Part shown: positions 1 through 11,800 of the stretch, piece after piece
Numbering within the stretch: the first letter of the stretch is position 1
Layout: each line of letters starts with the position of its first letter
Assembly (NCBI GenBank): GCA_013397935.1
Contig: VZRN01011463.1
Coordinates: forward strand, 673,157-737,156
DNA from: Dasyornis broadbenti
Lineage: Eukaryota; Chordata; Aves; Passeriformes; Dasyornithidae
Length of the DNA: 64,000 nt
Direction of reading: 5' to 3'
The notes under the pieces: generated by a model
The model's input: the letters and a program-made list of their open reading frames with translations, nothing else
The model's database searches: none
What the model was told of the DNA's origin: nothing
Program-made: the position numbers and the translations under genes

Positions 1-3000
1 ATCGTTAAGTGACCTCCCTGTTTTATCTCTATCCATGAGCTTTTCCACCTTTTTTTCTATATGGTCCCACAGAGAAAGGAGGCTGAGAGAGCAGCTGGGT
101 GGGCATCTGACAGCCAGTCAAGGTCAGCCTGCCACTGAGCCTGAGATCCCAAAATGTCAAGTTGGTCCACTTTGGTCAGAATCATCTATTTTTCCTTCAA
201 GTGAGATGAAAAGAGTGATTCATACATACCTAAATATATATAAAGAAACATAACCTATACAACATACATATTGCATTAATGTCAAAAAGCACAATAAAAT
301 TCCTTCAATCCTATTAATTGTTATATATTCCAGGACTAAATAACAATTTTTTATGAAAGAAAATATTATTTCTTTTATTTACAAAATACAGATTATCAAA
401 GAATGACAAAGACAAAATTGGAAACTAAAACCACATGAATTTTAAAAATGCATAGCAAAACTACTACTTATACATTCACTTCAGACGCCTTCCCCCAAAA
501 GATTATTTTTAAGTTAATTTCAGAAGCTGTTCATTTCACAAAGAAGCACAGATATGACCAACACCATACTATGCCATACTCAAAGGTGTAGCTGCCACTA
601 CAGCTACAGTGATACACATGCACATCCAGCCTAGTTCTCCTGGAATGCATCTGTGTTAACAGATGTATAGGATTATGAGATTACGGAGATGAGGTGCTTT
701 TGCAGAAGACCAATTTGGCAGCCCTAATTGCAGGAATGGGGATACTAAATGAAAGGATCTAGTATTTTGAGTGAGTCACACTACCATGGACGCACCCATA
801 CAAGTTATTACATGACTGTGGATCCCAGTGCCCAGTTCAGCCTCACAGATGTGGTGAGCAGTAAAAAAATATCCTAGAAAATACCCATTTACAGTTAAAA
901 TTCTCTGCATCACTTTTTAATTTTATCAGTCTGTCAGAGAGAGTTAGAGCAGAAATAAGAGATATGAAGCCATTTTCCTCAACTCTGCAGCACAAACCTC
1001 ATGTACTGCTGGAATGGCTGCTGGGTTGCCTAAACACAGCATGGTGGGCCCACAGACATCTGCTATTTAACAGGTTCACCTCATATTTACATGACTGTTT
1101 CATATTTAATTCAGCATGTGTAAATTTGCACATCAGGTTCTGTGTTTCCAAATTATATATTTAGAAAACACACCAGAATAAGATTAGGAAGTTAGTCTTC
1201 AAAGATCCTTGAAAATTTTGCAGTGAAATATAAATGGGCAGTTTGAATTTTTTTGACCAACCTCTTATTAGCAGATAAATTAAACACAGTTATATCACTG
1301 CACTTTAAGTGGTTGATTTAATTACAGTGTAGCATTTTTCACAAAGTCCACCCTTTTCTGCTGAAGTATAACATAAGTAAAATATTTTAGGATAATAAAT
1401 ATAAATTTTAATATCAATTTATAAGACATAAGACTTTTTTTTATTACTAAAACAAGAATATCAATAACTCTGTCACCTCAGAATCTCTTTCTCAGAAAAA
1501 AAAGAAAAAGAAAACTAGCCACAGGGATCTTTAAATGCCCTAAGGGTTGTATAGAGCACAGATTTCCATGACAATACTGTTAAAATACATCTTTGGCAAG
1601 AGATCAGAGCACCTGACACCACAGGGGCACAGACACAGACACCCTTGAAGCAACCAAGCACCTCAGTAGCCTTGAGAACATTGTGGGAAACACTGGTAGG
1701 AAAAAAACTCCAGCGGCCCCCCAAGACACAGATGTAGTCAGAGCTGGGAACTTCAGCCAAGAACACCTGGATTCAAGGGGCAAGATGCTGTCAATACTCT
1801 CAGAAAGCACTGTCTCCTGGCCATCACTGGGTTTTCATGGATGAGCTTCAGCATCCCACTTGGGAAAGAAGAAATGCAGTATAGCAGCACCCTCATTTGC
1901 ACACTGAATTATTATATCACCAATTTTCTAGTTACTAAAAAAAAAAAAAAACCCCAAACTAAATGAAAACAGGGGAAAACTGAGCAGTACATCTGTTCCA
2001 AGTCAGATTCTTTCCTCCCAGGGAGACAGCCAAATTAATAGGTTAATAACAGAATTACTATGCCTCTCCAGTGGGTGAGCCTTCGGCTCAGCTGCTCACA
2101 CAGAGCTGGAAGCTGCAGACAGCTGACTGAGAGCAGGAGGAAGTGGGCACTGGATGCACTTCTATATGGGGGACCTCAAACAAAGAACTCCTACATCCAG
2201 ATGAAGGGCCCCCAGCGCTAAAAAGTAAACAGGATGATGGCCACAGGCTGCCCAGCCCAACCGTATAAATTTCAGCCTTTCTCTCCCATGTCCATCCTTG
2301 CCTCCAGTGCTCAGGTCAACAGCACTTCCCCAGCTGACATCACAGCATAATGAGTATCTAAATGAAAGTTCTTTAAAAAATCCTACTACCCCTAGCTTTC
2401 TTGGTGTAGCTTATTTCCAATTCCAGTTTTGGCCAATGTCTTTTGCACATTCAGATCCCCAACGCCACAGGTGAACTTCATGGGACTGAGCAACAGATAC
2501 CATACATGGCAAAACAGTTTCTGTGTATGCTGATCTAAAAGATATTTGCAATTGATGAGCAGTAAAAATCATTCTTTCCCCATTCAAAAAAATCATACCT
2601 CTAAAAGCCCTTTGCAGCATAAGGGCTACTGGTTGAATCCATGGGATCCAAGGCATCAGACTTCCTTGAGAACAAGCCAAACAAAAGACCTAGCACTTCC
2701 CAAAACAATTGTTTTTCCAGTCCAAAAAGTGCTTCTGCATATTTTTTTGAGTACATAATTTGTCTCACTGTGTTTCCTGCTGAATAACCTGTGATTTTTG
2801 CCAGCAATTTAAAATGTTCAAAACACTTGGCTTTCCTGTTGACATAACTCACAGACTGAGTAACACAGAGGAAAACAGCCTCAGTCCACAAAGTATTTGG
2901 CATCTGAAACTTGCATTGATTTTTGACACGTGCTGTTTTTCTAATATAAGCAGAGATTCAGCCTGATGTTGTACAATCTCTTATTAAACATTTACCTCAG

Positions 3001-5660
3001 TACATCGGCATTTTTTATTTCAGTTGCCAAAATGCAAATTTTCTAAAGATCTTCACCATATTAGTGACCATTTAACTATGTTTACCAGTGAGATCTTCCA
3101 AGATGAGGGAAGCCAACAATCTTGAATTAGGACTGCAAAAATGAGATCATACCACACATTAATTTACTGCATACGGCTGCTCTGCAAAGTTTGCCATGAA
3201 GCATTTTTGGAGATTTTAGTGCCAAATCATCTCTATAAAATTCTATTGCTGTGTATAATGTATGCTTTCTCATATATTTGCTAGATTTTACAAATAACTC
3301 TAAGAAGAGATTCTTCCTACAGCTAGTCCATCCCTGGGTTTTAAGATTTGTCCTTGTTCATTGTGGTGAAAAGAGGAGGTACAATGAGGAAAAATATCTC
3401 AGAGAAGGCTGACAGAGAAAAGCCTTCATCAGTAATGCCACACTGGAGTAAAGCTATGCATAAATCAGGGGTGCCCCAGGGTGGCTTGAAGTCTTCTAAA
3501 ATGAATCACTAGTATCTTGTCTTGTACAACAACTGGCAATACAAAGAGAAAAACTTCCACTAAAAATCTGAAGTCTATAGTATTGTATAAAGTATTCATT
3601 CAAGAGAAGAAGGGATTTTGTAAAGCAGTCAATAACCAGATATATACCACTTTGACACAGCTTATGACTGTACTAGTACTCAGTAACCTAATGGAACAGA
3701 AAACAATTACATTAATTCAAAGCTTATATTAGATGCCAAATTGAATTGCATGAGTGGGTGTGAGGAGAAGCATAAGGGCACCTGAGAACTTCTTTGGCCA
3801 CGAAATGCTTAAATCAGAAGGCATCGAGAGTGGCAAAATAAATACCCAGTCCAGTATTGTGAGTGAATTTTTTGGGTTCTTCGCAGAACAGAAAAGAAAT
3901 CTCTAATCCAAGAAGCCAATACTTGATGAACATCCAGCTTACTATGAAAGCGTCACTGTGCCAGTCTTTCCTTCTCTCTCTTCCAAGAAAAGGATGCTTA
4001 ATCCCAAACCACAAACAGACATTGGTGGAAATTGTGTATATGCCTGTGTCAAGTTCATTTTTGTAACATGCAAGACTAGTTTGTGTGCATTTATATAAAA
4101 AAATAAAACCAAGACTTCCTGTTCTTCCTCTTCTACCTGGTAGCTGTACTCCATGGAATTTTTTCTAAACTTATTGCTAAAAAACAACTCAAAATACGAG
4201 CTTCTGTGAAAAACTTTTTTCCATTCTTAAAATATTTCTATTCAAAAAGAATAAAAATATAGTTACAATACCCTTGTATTAAATTAATTGTTTAGGTAAA
4301 TGGAGATGTATAAAATTCAGAGAAGTATAGTTAATTATTATGACTCTAGCATGGGGCTGGGTTTTTAGTGTAAGATTAGATTATTATTCACTTCAGAAAT
4401 TCTTATAGAAAAGAACATGAAATTGTCTACGCAAAACCTTGCATTGTCATCATGTGTTAAATTTGGGAAGATTTTTCTCAATAGTGTTTCTATAAACTTA
4501 TACTTTTCTCAGAGCAGACTGTCACATGTGCATCCTGCTCATCTGTCAGGGCATTTGTATAAAACCATTTTTTTAAGGTAAAATTTTTTTGACAGTAGAA
4601 TTAAAAAACTAGTTGCAGTCTTTAGCAAATAATGCATTAAAATTCCTTCAATTATGTTCTTATCAGCTTAAAAAGAACCAAAGAAAATTGATATGAAAAC
4701 AAGAAGACATTGTGTTATGAATGAAGGCTGGTAAATTGACTCCTTTTCAGAAAAAGCTGAAAAACATCTCTTTAAGTTGTGGCAAGCAGCACAACAGAAC
4801 CTGCTTTAATCATATACAGATGATGGGAATTTGTCTAATGTTTTATGGTGAATTGTTGATGAGGCCTGTAGAAGGAAAATTTGTAGAAATAAAATCACCT
4901 TGACAGTAAAGTACTAGGGTCAAAAAGCAAAGTAAAGTCAGTGTTCTTAGCTTTAATAAAAACAGTATGATCTGTCATCAACACAGCATTTTTACACTCT
5001 TCGACAATGCACTCTGGGAGCTCCTGCTGGGTTTCATTTGATTTTCTCGAAAACCAACAAAGGACAGCTTATGGCTAGTAATTCATTATGACAGCAGAGA
5101 AGTTATAAAAATACACGTTTATATCCCTGCAAACAAACAGCCCACACTCCAATTTTCCACACAGAAACTATTAGCCAGCCTAGGTATAACATACCTATAA
5201 GCTATGAAGTAGATCTGTTAGTTTGGGGTTTTTTTTTATGTTTGAGCTGTTTGTTTTGAAGTGGAGGTTTCTACATTTGTTTTTTTTTAACCGTGAACCT
5301 GAAAGTACAGACCTTTAAAAATTTATTATTGTAGCTTCTTGAAATTAATCTGACTTCTCTGCTGCAAAGCTATTCAAGGCACATTTAGGGGAAGAAGCTT
5401 GACAAAGTGCAAAGAGGTATTGTTAAATACCTGAAGGGATTGTACATACATTGCATCACTGTCTAAATACTGACTGGGCAAGATCACAAGGCAAAACAAA
5501 CAGCAGGGTAATTGAAAACATCTATGAACTAGATGATCACAAAAGTAGGGTGATAGGAAAAGGGATATACAATTCACTCCTCGTTGCCTGATTTTACACT
5601 AATGTTAGTGCTGTACGAATGAAAAACAGGTAGGCAAAGAAGAGAGAAGAGAAAGAAAAA
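1..5660. other. AT-rich DNA, no gene recognised
   Basis: No open frame here exceeds what chance predicts, and none resembles a known domain. The stretch contains short A-runs (for example 1937-1951) and many scattered AATAAA-like words, but no recognisable repeat family, RNA gene or coherent exon. A minus-strand frame at 2601-2903 begins with residues superficially like copia integrase; it was considered and rejected. Confidence 0.7.
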
Positions 5661-5669
5661 CAAAGAAAA

Positions 5670-5771
5670 CATTTTAATTTTAAGCTTCGTGAGCAAAAGG
5701 GATATTTCAGAAAACAAACGTTCACTTCCAACAGCGACTCTGGGAAATCTGGACAAAAAGGGCCTTAAAAT
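5670..5771 (-). pseudogene. hAT transposase C-terminal fragment (fossil)
   Basis: A minus-strand frame here encodes about 34 residues matching the pattern of the C-terminal dimerisation region of hAT-superfamily transposases, the part through which these DNA transposases dimerise. The core is SERLFS at 5709-5726, preceded by a proline at the usual spacing (P, six residues, then ERLFS). It is followed by LLLTKLKIKM, which fits the hydrophobic then basic segment (roughly L-I-V-S-R-x-R-x-R-L) after the motif in ZBED-type hAT proteins. The piece lies inside a 135-codon open frame (5574-5981), but the flanks do not look like transposase: no BED finger, no DDE residues, no terminal inverted repeats were seen. 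Three CpGs fall in the matching core. It is most likely an old truncated copy. A chance match over 30 residues is the main alternative. Confidence 0.5.
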
Positions 5772-6256
5772 ATGTAACTTAAACATTTCTATTTTTAAAA
5801 CTACAATCACTGACAAAATTTTGAAAAGATAGCATATTAAAGTTTTCTTTAAGCCGAGATTTTTGTGCAAAAAGAAAAACAAGTACCTGGACAGATTCAT
5901 GTCAGCACATTGTCTCCAGTACAGCACTGAAACATAAGTCATAATGTATGTGTATAAACAGATAGAGGGGGAGAGTGGCATAAAATATTTTTAAGAAGTC
6001 CAACCTGTGGCTAGCTGATCCCCACCAGCAGGAATCGTTATGGTAGACACAGCACTACTGACCAAGTGCAATGTGACGTATGTCTGGCTTAGTTGGTGGC
6101 TGGGACACAAAGTAGTAGCGAGAACCATTTTGCCAGAAAAGCCATAAACCCCTATTGTTTAATTAGTGGGATACAACCCGTGTTGCTACCTCAGTGAAGT
6201 ATAAGCAAGCTCAGAGTTGGGAGAAAAAAAAAAGAGGAGGCAAAAAAACCTCAACA
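5772..6256. other. Non-coding; one homeobox/SOX-like motif cluster
   Basis: No gene is recognised. Around 6154-6166 the sequence ATTGTTTAATTAG joins a SOX-type core (ATTGTTT) directly to a homeodomain-type core (TAATTAG), and the surrounding 150 bases are compositionally complex rather than simple repeat. This is compatible with a conserved regulatory element, but conservation cannot be assessed from one sequence. Confidence 0.25.
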
Positions 6257-6289
6257 CCCCCCTCCCCATCCCCCCCCCCAAAAAAAAAA
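6257..6289 (-). repeat. C-run followed by A-run; G4-capable on the minus strand
   Basis: Runs of 6, 4 and 10 C (6257-6262, 6264-6267, 6270-6279) lie within 23 bases and are followed by ten A. Read on the minus strand they give closely spaced G-tracts with loops of 1-2 bases, and the ten-G run can supply two tracts. That satisfies the usual four-tract rule for an intramolecular G-quadruplex. No gene or promoter is attached to it. Confidence 0.7.
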
Positions 6290-6404
6290 CTTTAGGAAAT
6301 AACTACATTACCAGAGAGTAAGGTTTTTTATGAGGACTTGTGCTGTACTTGAGTACCTACTTTGGGACTGACTCCTCGGTAACACAGGTAGTACAGCTGG
6401 ATCA

Positions 6405-6428
6405 GCACATGCATGCATACATGTATAC
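6405..6428. repeat. Alternating purine-pyrimidine tract
   Basis: Twenty-four consecutive bases alternate purine and pyrimidine, mixing CA/TG, GC and TA steps. Such tracts can adopt left-handed DNA, although the TA steps here weaken the tendency. It is a sequence-level observation with no demonstrated role. Confidence 0.5.
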
Positions 6429-6829
6429 TGAGACTTAAAAATCACCAGCTTTCAGAGACAATTAATGATTCCATCTGTTTTCATTTTTGTGTTGATATCC
6501 CCACCTGACTGATGTCTTCTTTGAAATCAGGTAATTTCTAAAGGTTACTCCAAAGGCACCTAGATGTTGGGCACTACTGAAATGCTGCATGACCAATATG
6601 ACCCCCAATGCTGTAATAAACTTTGCTTTATGTATCTTCACTACTTTTCTACAAATTCAAGAAGAACCATTGCTACATTTCCACAGAGGGAGAAAAGGGC
6701 TCTGACCAGCCATCCATGGTGCAAGGAGTCACTCTGCACACTCAGTGGTGCTGCCTCCTCCTGACTGAAATCTGAGGGAAAGATGGTGTAGCCCTTGCAG
6801 TTTGGATAGACCCTGCTAGTGCCAGAGCA

Positions 6830-7090
6830 CACTGAGCATCGCTGCTCAGCTGAAGACAGGGTTTGTCTCACTCAAGCACAGTCTGCACTACTGACCTTGT
6901 TGTAAGTGTGCGTTCCCAGACAAGTGCGAACATTTGGACAGTTTAAAGTTGCCCATTCGCCCACCAAGTTGCCAAGAGGGTCTGTAAGCACACCGGATGG
7001 AAGCAGCTGCTCTGCAGGGATTGCAGAGACGTGGTACTTGATTCAAGAGCGCAGATTCAGACTCTTACTTTACATATCGCAGTGCTTTTC
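6830..7090. other. Small CpG-enriched patch, unknown function
   Basis: Eight CpG dinucleotides occur in about 250 bases (near 6839, 6909, 6926, 6958, 6992, 7030, 7049, 7077), while the surrounding kilobases are strongly CpG-depleted. A 78-codon plus-strand frame covers 6906-7142 but resembles no known protein and has no clear splice sites. It could be a conserved element, an old insertion or an exon. Nothing decides between these. Confidence 0.4.
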
Positions 7091-7145
7091 TCCTGAGATA
7101 TTTCAGTTCCTACATTACTTAGGTTCTGCAATGCTGACCTGAGCA

Positions 7146-8776
7146 GTACCTAAGCGCACTTAAATATCCATGATAGAGAAAAGAGATGAACCGATTTCCT
7201 GAGTCACAGCTAGCATTTTACTAGCCTTTTCCTTCATCAGTGTTCATATGCATCACCTACATATTGATATTGATCTTACATATACTTTTCAAGTTCATTC
7301 TCTATAATAAAATGGTAAAAACCTAACATAATACAGACATTAAAGAGAAGATTTAGCTTCACTGGAAAAAAATGAAGAAAAGTCAACCATCTAAAGAGGA
7401 GTTAAAGTAAGTAGTGAAAAGGTACAATTAGTCAAAACTAATTGACCTTACTATACAAATTATACTTGTCCCCAACAAAGACGTTCTTCTTCATCAAGTT
7501 CCCATCATTTATGTGGGAACTTCCATTCTACACTCATGTCTTTGGAAAACCAAAATTAATGTGGAGTTTTGCCCCAAAATGCACCGAAGGCAGGCAAGTG
7601 TGCTGTCTATTAGAAGCATCTTGTGCAGCAGTCTGGTTTCAACCACCTGTGTCTGGTTCTGGCTTTTTGCTCTCCTCTTCTGAACAGAGAGAACAGTTCT
7701 TTTACACTGACCCAAATTTCTATCTAAACTTCAGTTTCCTTTCTGGTTTCTGGAAGTTTAACTTGCAACTGCACACCTTATTTTAAACATCTGAAGCATC
7801 ACAGCTTTGAAAAATAGAAACAAGCAAGATAAAATCATCTATTTTCTGGCATAAGACCTACTTCCCTAGGTATCCATCCGAATCCTCTTCTCCCCAACTA
7901 ATAAACAAAAAACATATCATTAGTCAAATACCAAGAGAGCAAGAGGCAGAGAAGACAAAAATCTCAAATGCAGGTGGTACCTCCCCCACCACCTATAATT
8001 TCACTTTTTTTTGTACCATCTCAGGCATATGTTTAGCACAAATTTGCATCAAACTTGAAGACAACTGCATGAAAGACAGCATTTATGTTATTTTTCCTCC
8101 TCTTAAACCTCATCATCCTTGAAAGACTGGGAAGTCCCTTTATTGGGACTTCTACCTCCATAACAAAAGCAGAATGGGCCCTTGTGGAACAGCAAAACAA
8201 CAGCTAGGCTTGCTTCAGATCTGTGCTATTTTATTGAGCTGGCGAAGATTTCACGTACAAGAATAACAGCCCTGAGAACTACAGTAACAGTTAGCAATAT
8301 CCCAGCCCCATGGAAATCCATGGGAGCCTTGCCACCAACTTAAACAGAGCCAGAATCTCACTCACTGCTTATATATGAAGAGGAAAAGATGAGGGAAAAC
8401 AATTTAAATCATCTCCCAAATAGGAATTATTGCTTTTCTTTCAGTCCTCCTGGAAAGAAAAATGATTATGCTTTTTAGCTGTCAGAAAAAAAATCCAGGG
8501 TAATTCATAGGGTATTACATTAACACATATAAAACAAAATGAAAACCAGCTTCAGAGTATGACCTTTCACTCCAGCAAATGCTGAAGCAAGTGTATTGCA
8601 GGCCAAATTAATACATATTCTACTAGGCAAATAAATTCAAAACAGGGAGTCAGATTCTCCTCATTTGGTGGGGAAACAGGAGTTTCAGCTCAAAGAAGAC
8701 ATCAATTCTGAATAGGACTCAGACCACAAATTTAAAATGCCAACATAAAACACTGATATTTTAAAATCTTTAAGAC
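7146..8776. other. Non-coding, nothing recognised
   Basis: This stretch is AT-rich with no convincing open frame, repeat family or RNA gene. The 114-codon frame at 7442-7786 has an ordinary random-looking composition. Confidence 0.7.
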
Positions 8777-8808
8777 AAAAAAAAAAAAAAAAAANNNACA
8801 AAAAGTTT

Positions 8809-8867
<59 letters not shown>
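8777..8867. repeat. Long poly(A) tract with a 3-base N gap
   Basis: Eighteen A are followed by NNN at 8795-8797, a short A/T-rich interlude, and then an uninterrupted run of 51 A (8817-8867). The unknown bases probably mark a homopolymer assembly problem, so the true tract length is uncertain. No retrocopied gene body was recognised next to it on either side, so it is described only as a simple repeat. Confidence 0.9.
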
Positions 8868-8870
<3 letters not shown>

Positions 8871-11800
8871 AACACACCAACACAAAACCTATGGTATTCC
8901 AGTGATGTCAAAAAGGGAGGAGGGATTTTTAAAATATACCTTGTATCACTGCAGTGCTGTCTGCAATTTTGGAATTAATCTAGGATTTTAATTTCAGCTC
9001 CCTGGATCTTAGTTTTGTATTATCTTCAGGCAGCAAGGCTAGAAATCCAACTTGCCTCAGTGCATTTGTATACACATAGTTAAAAAAGAGGTTTCTAACT
9101 GAGAGACATGGTCTGGTAAGTGGAGTGGAAGTTACAATAAATAATAGTGATATGCTCTGTAAAAAAAATCTAGTCAAATGCCATGACAATTAAAATTAAA
9201 TCCCCCAAAACCTTAGGAGTAAAATAAATTTAGCTTATGCAAAATCATAATGAAGGAGATTCTTAAACCTTAACTGAACAAATGATGCAAAAAGTATCAA
9301 TGTTGTAAGTCCAGTATACTGTATAAAACCATACAAACAGAGGAAATATATTTACTATAGCAGAGACAGTCTGCTATAGCTCTTCAAAAGCAGATATTTA
9401 AAGTTTACTTTCACATGGGTTTTCACTTTTTGACCTGCTCTTGACCTGGGTAATACTTGCAGACCAGTGAGTTTAAGAAGGCCTGGGATCTATTAAAAGA
9501 GTAGTAGCTTGACTTTTACTGACTAGCACGCTGATGCTTTAAAGTAAATGTTATGGTTTGTCACAGGAACCAATTTGGTTACCGTTTGTTCTTCCTGCCC
9601 CTGCCTGCTGATATTTTCTCAAGTGTTTTTCATTCTTTAAATTCTATAAAGAAATCTGCATGCTGTTATTTTAAACTTCTGTATCTTTCTTTTGAGTAGT
9701 TCATATTTAAACAGTGGGCAGTATACCCAGAGTTTAACCCCAGTGCCATTTGGTAGGACTTGAACTCCACATACACTACTATTATGCTCCTCTTTTCTGG
9801 CCACTCAGTTATCATGGTGAAAGATCCCATTTACCTGATTTTTAAAGGCATGAATGGCTATAATTCTTCTCCCCCTACATTAATCAAAGTGATGCAGTAC
9901 ACTGTGTGTGTAAGTACTTTATACTAGCTTCATCACCTGTTTAAATTTGCACTTCAGTTATTATTGGTTTATTTTGTTAACATCCCTATTTCCTGTGATA
10001 CTTTCCCAGCTTTATGTAACATGTAGGATTTTGTTTGCTATGTCATAACACTGAGAAACTTCAAAGAGTTTGGCTGCACATGAGCCTGACACAACCCCTA
10101 ATTTTGCAAGGGACAATTTTGTAATACCTATGTTCAGGTTTTTGGCTTAAAATAATTCTATTTTATGCAATATGACAAAAAAGATGGAAAATTTCTTTCC
10201 CCCTCTTGAAATTACAAGACCATAAAATCTCAAGTCCGTGGGGAAAGGCCACAATTCAGTCCCCAGTTAACAACATGCTTGAGAAGTCCTGCATCTGTGT
10301 GGTAGCAGAGCTACATATGAAAATAAGAATGAATCAGCCCTCAGCAGACATTAGCAGATATTTCACATATACACAGGAGAGACTGAAGCACAATTTGGGT
10401 TGAGCCTTATCTTTTCCTGTAAAGCAGTAGGTTCAAAAGTGCAGTAGTTGTGTAAATCCTCTAACTTGTATTTTTTTCAATATCATATTTTTATTTGCCT
10501 CAAAACAAAGGGCTTGTGTACCAGCAATGACTTATATCCCAAAACGATATCAACTGTGTAAGTATATGTTCACAAAACTAATCACTCCTGTTCTCCCAGC
10601 TCAATGCAGAAGGGGATGGAACACAGCAGAGAAGCTGTCTCTCTTCCTAAAGCAGGTTTATTGGCTTGATTCTTCCATGAATGATGTCTGATACTATATA
10701 AAGGAGATTTTCTGTGGACTTTTCTCCAATATTGTGGAGTCTGTCAAACAAAAGAAATCTCTAGGTTTTTGAAGTTGTCTGTATTGCACCTTTAAATAGC
10801 AAGAAATCCAAACTTAAGAGGGTTTGTCTGAGGCAGAGCTGTTGACTGACTAGAGGACTTTAAAAATTCAGTTAAGAAAACATTAGCAACTGTGAACAGG
10901 ATTGATGAAGGTATCAAGAGACAGGCTGCAAAACCTCCAGAAATTAGATGGGGTGCAAACATGGAGGAACTAAGCTGCTAAGCAAAAAGATGCAAATGTT
11001 TCTTATTTCTCCTAATTGATTCTTCTTCCTTATATAAGTTGTAAAACTGTCATGCTTACAGCCAGAATTTTTAAGATCTTGTCTTCATTTCTATGGTAGA
11101 ATGAAAGACAGTTCTTTTGCCTCTTTTGACAATTTGATGTTCATAGATTGGATCTACAGGAAAATGATAAAAGAACATTTCAAATCCCTAAAACTGTCTT
11201 TTGACATAAAACGCTTTTGGAGGTGTTACCATTAAAACAGACTTTAGTTTGAGTAGCAACTCTCAAAAGGCAATTGAAATAAAGAGAATATTTGGTAAGT
11301 AATTTAAGAGGGATTTTCCCATGTCAGCTCTCTCACCTTTATTAACAGTAAGCACCCTACCTTCACATAGCAGCAGCATGCAAAATTGTATTTAAAAAGT
11401 GTTACAGGGTACTTCCACAGTAACTTCACTGTGCAGTGAAAAGTTTACTGAACCTGAGACGGGCTAAGCAGCATTCCACTATATAAATCATAGAGCCTTG
11501 GTTTTCTTCAAGTAAAGTTATTACTGGGAATGTGACTAAGTGAAGAGGCAGATACCAGGATACTTCAAAGAAATCCCACCCATCCCATTCTGTTTTTCTG
11601 GGATATAAGATAACGTCACTGCCTTTGGTGTCCTGTTTAAGTCTCATTAAGGAGCAAAACTATGCCACACTTCTGTAGAGGATTTCCTATTGCACTGAAT
11701 GATACCATTTACTTGCACGAACGAGTGCTCAATGACTTCAGAAAATGCAAAAGCTCATTAGATTTGGTTGGCTACTAAAAGAAAAGCAAAACAAGGAAAA

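Noticed and set aside
2076..2090. Small perfect hairpin TGAGCC-TTC-GGCTCA
   Set aside because: A six-base stem is expected often by chance, and no RNA gene or terminator context is present.
2601..2903. Minus-strand 100-codon frame beginning MPNTLWTEAV, resembling the LW-x-EA segment of copia-type integrases
   Set aside because: The spacing to the following Y-x-x-N-R-like element is wrong and nothing else in the frame or flanks fits an integrase, so chance is the better explanation.
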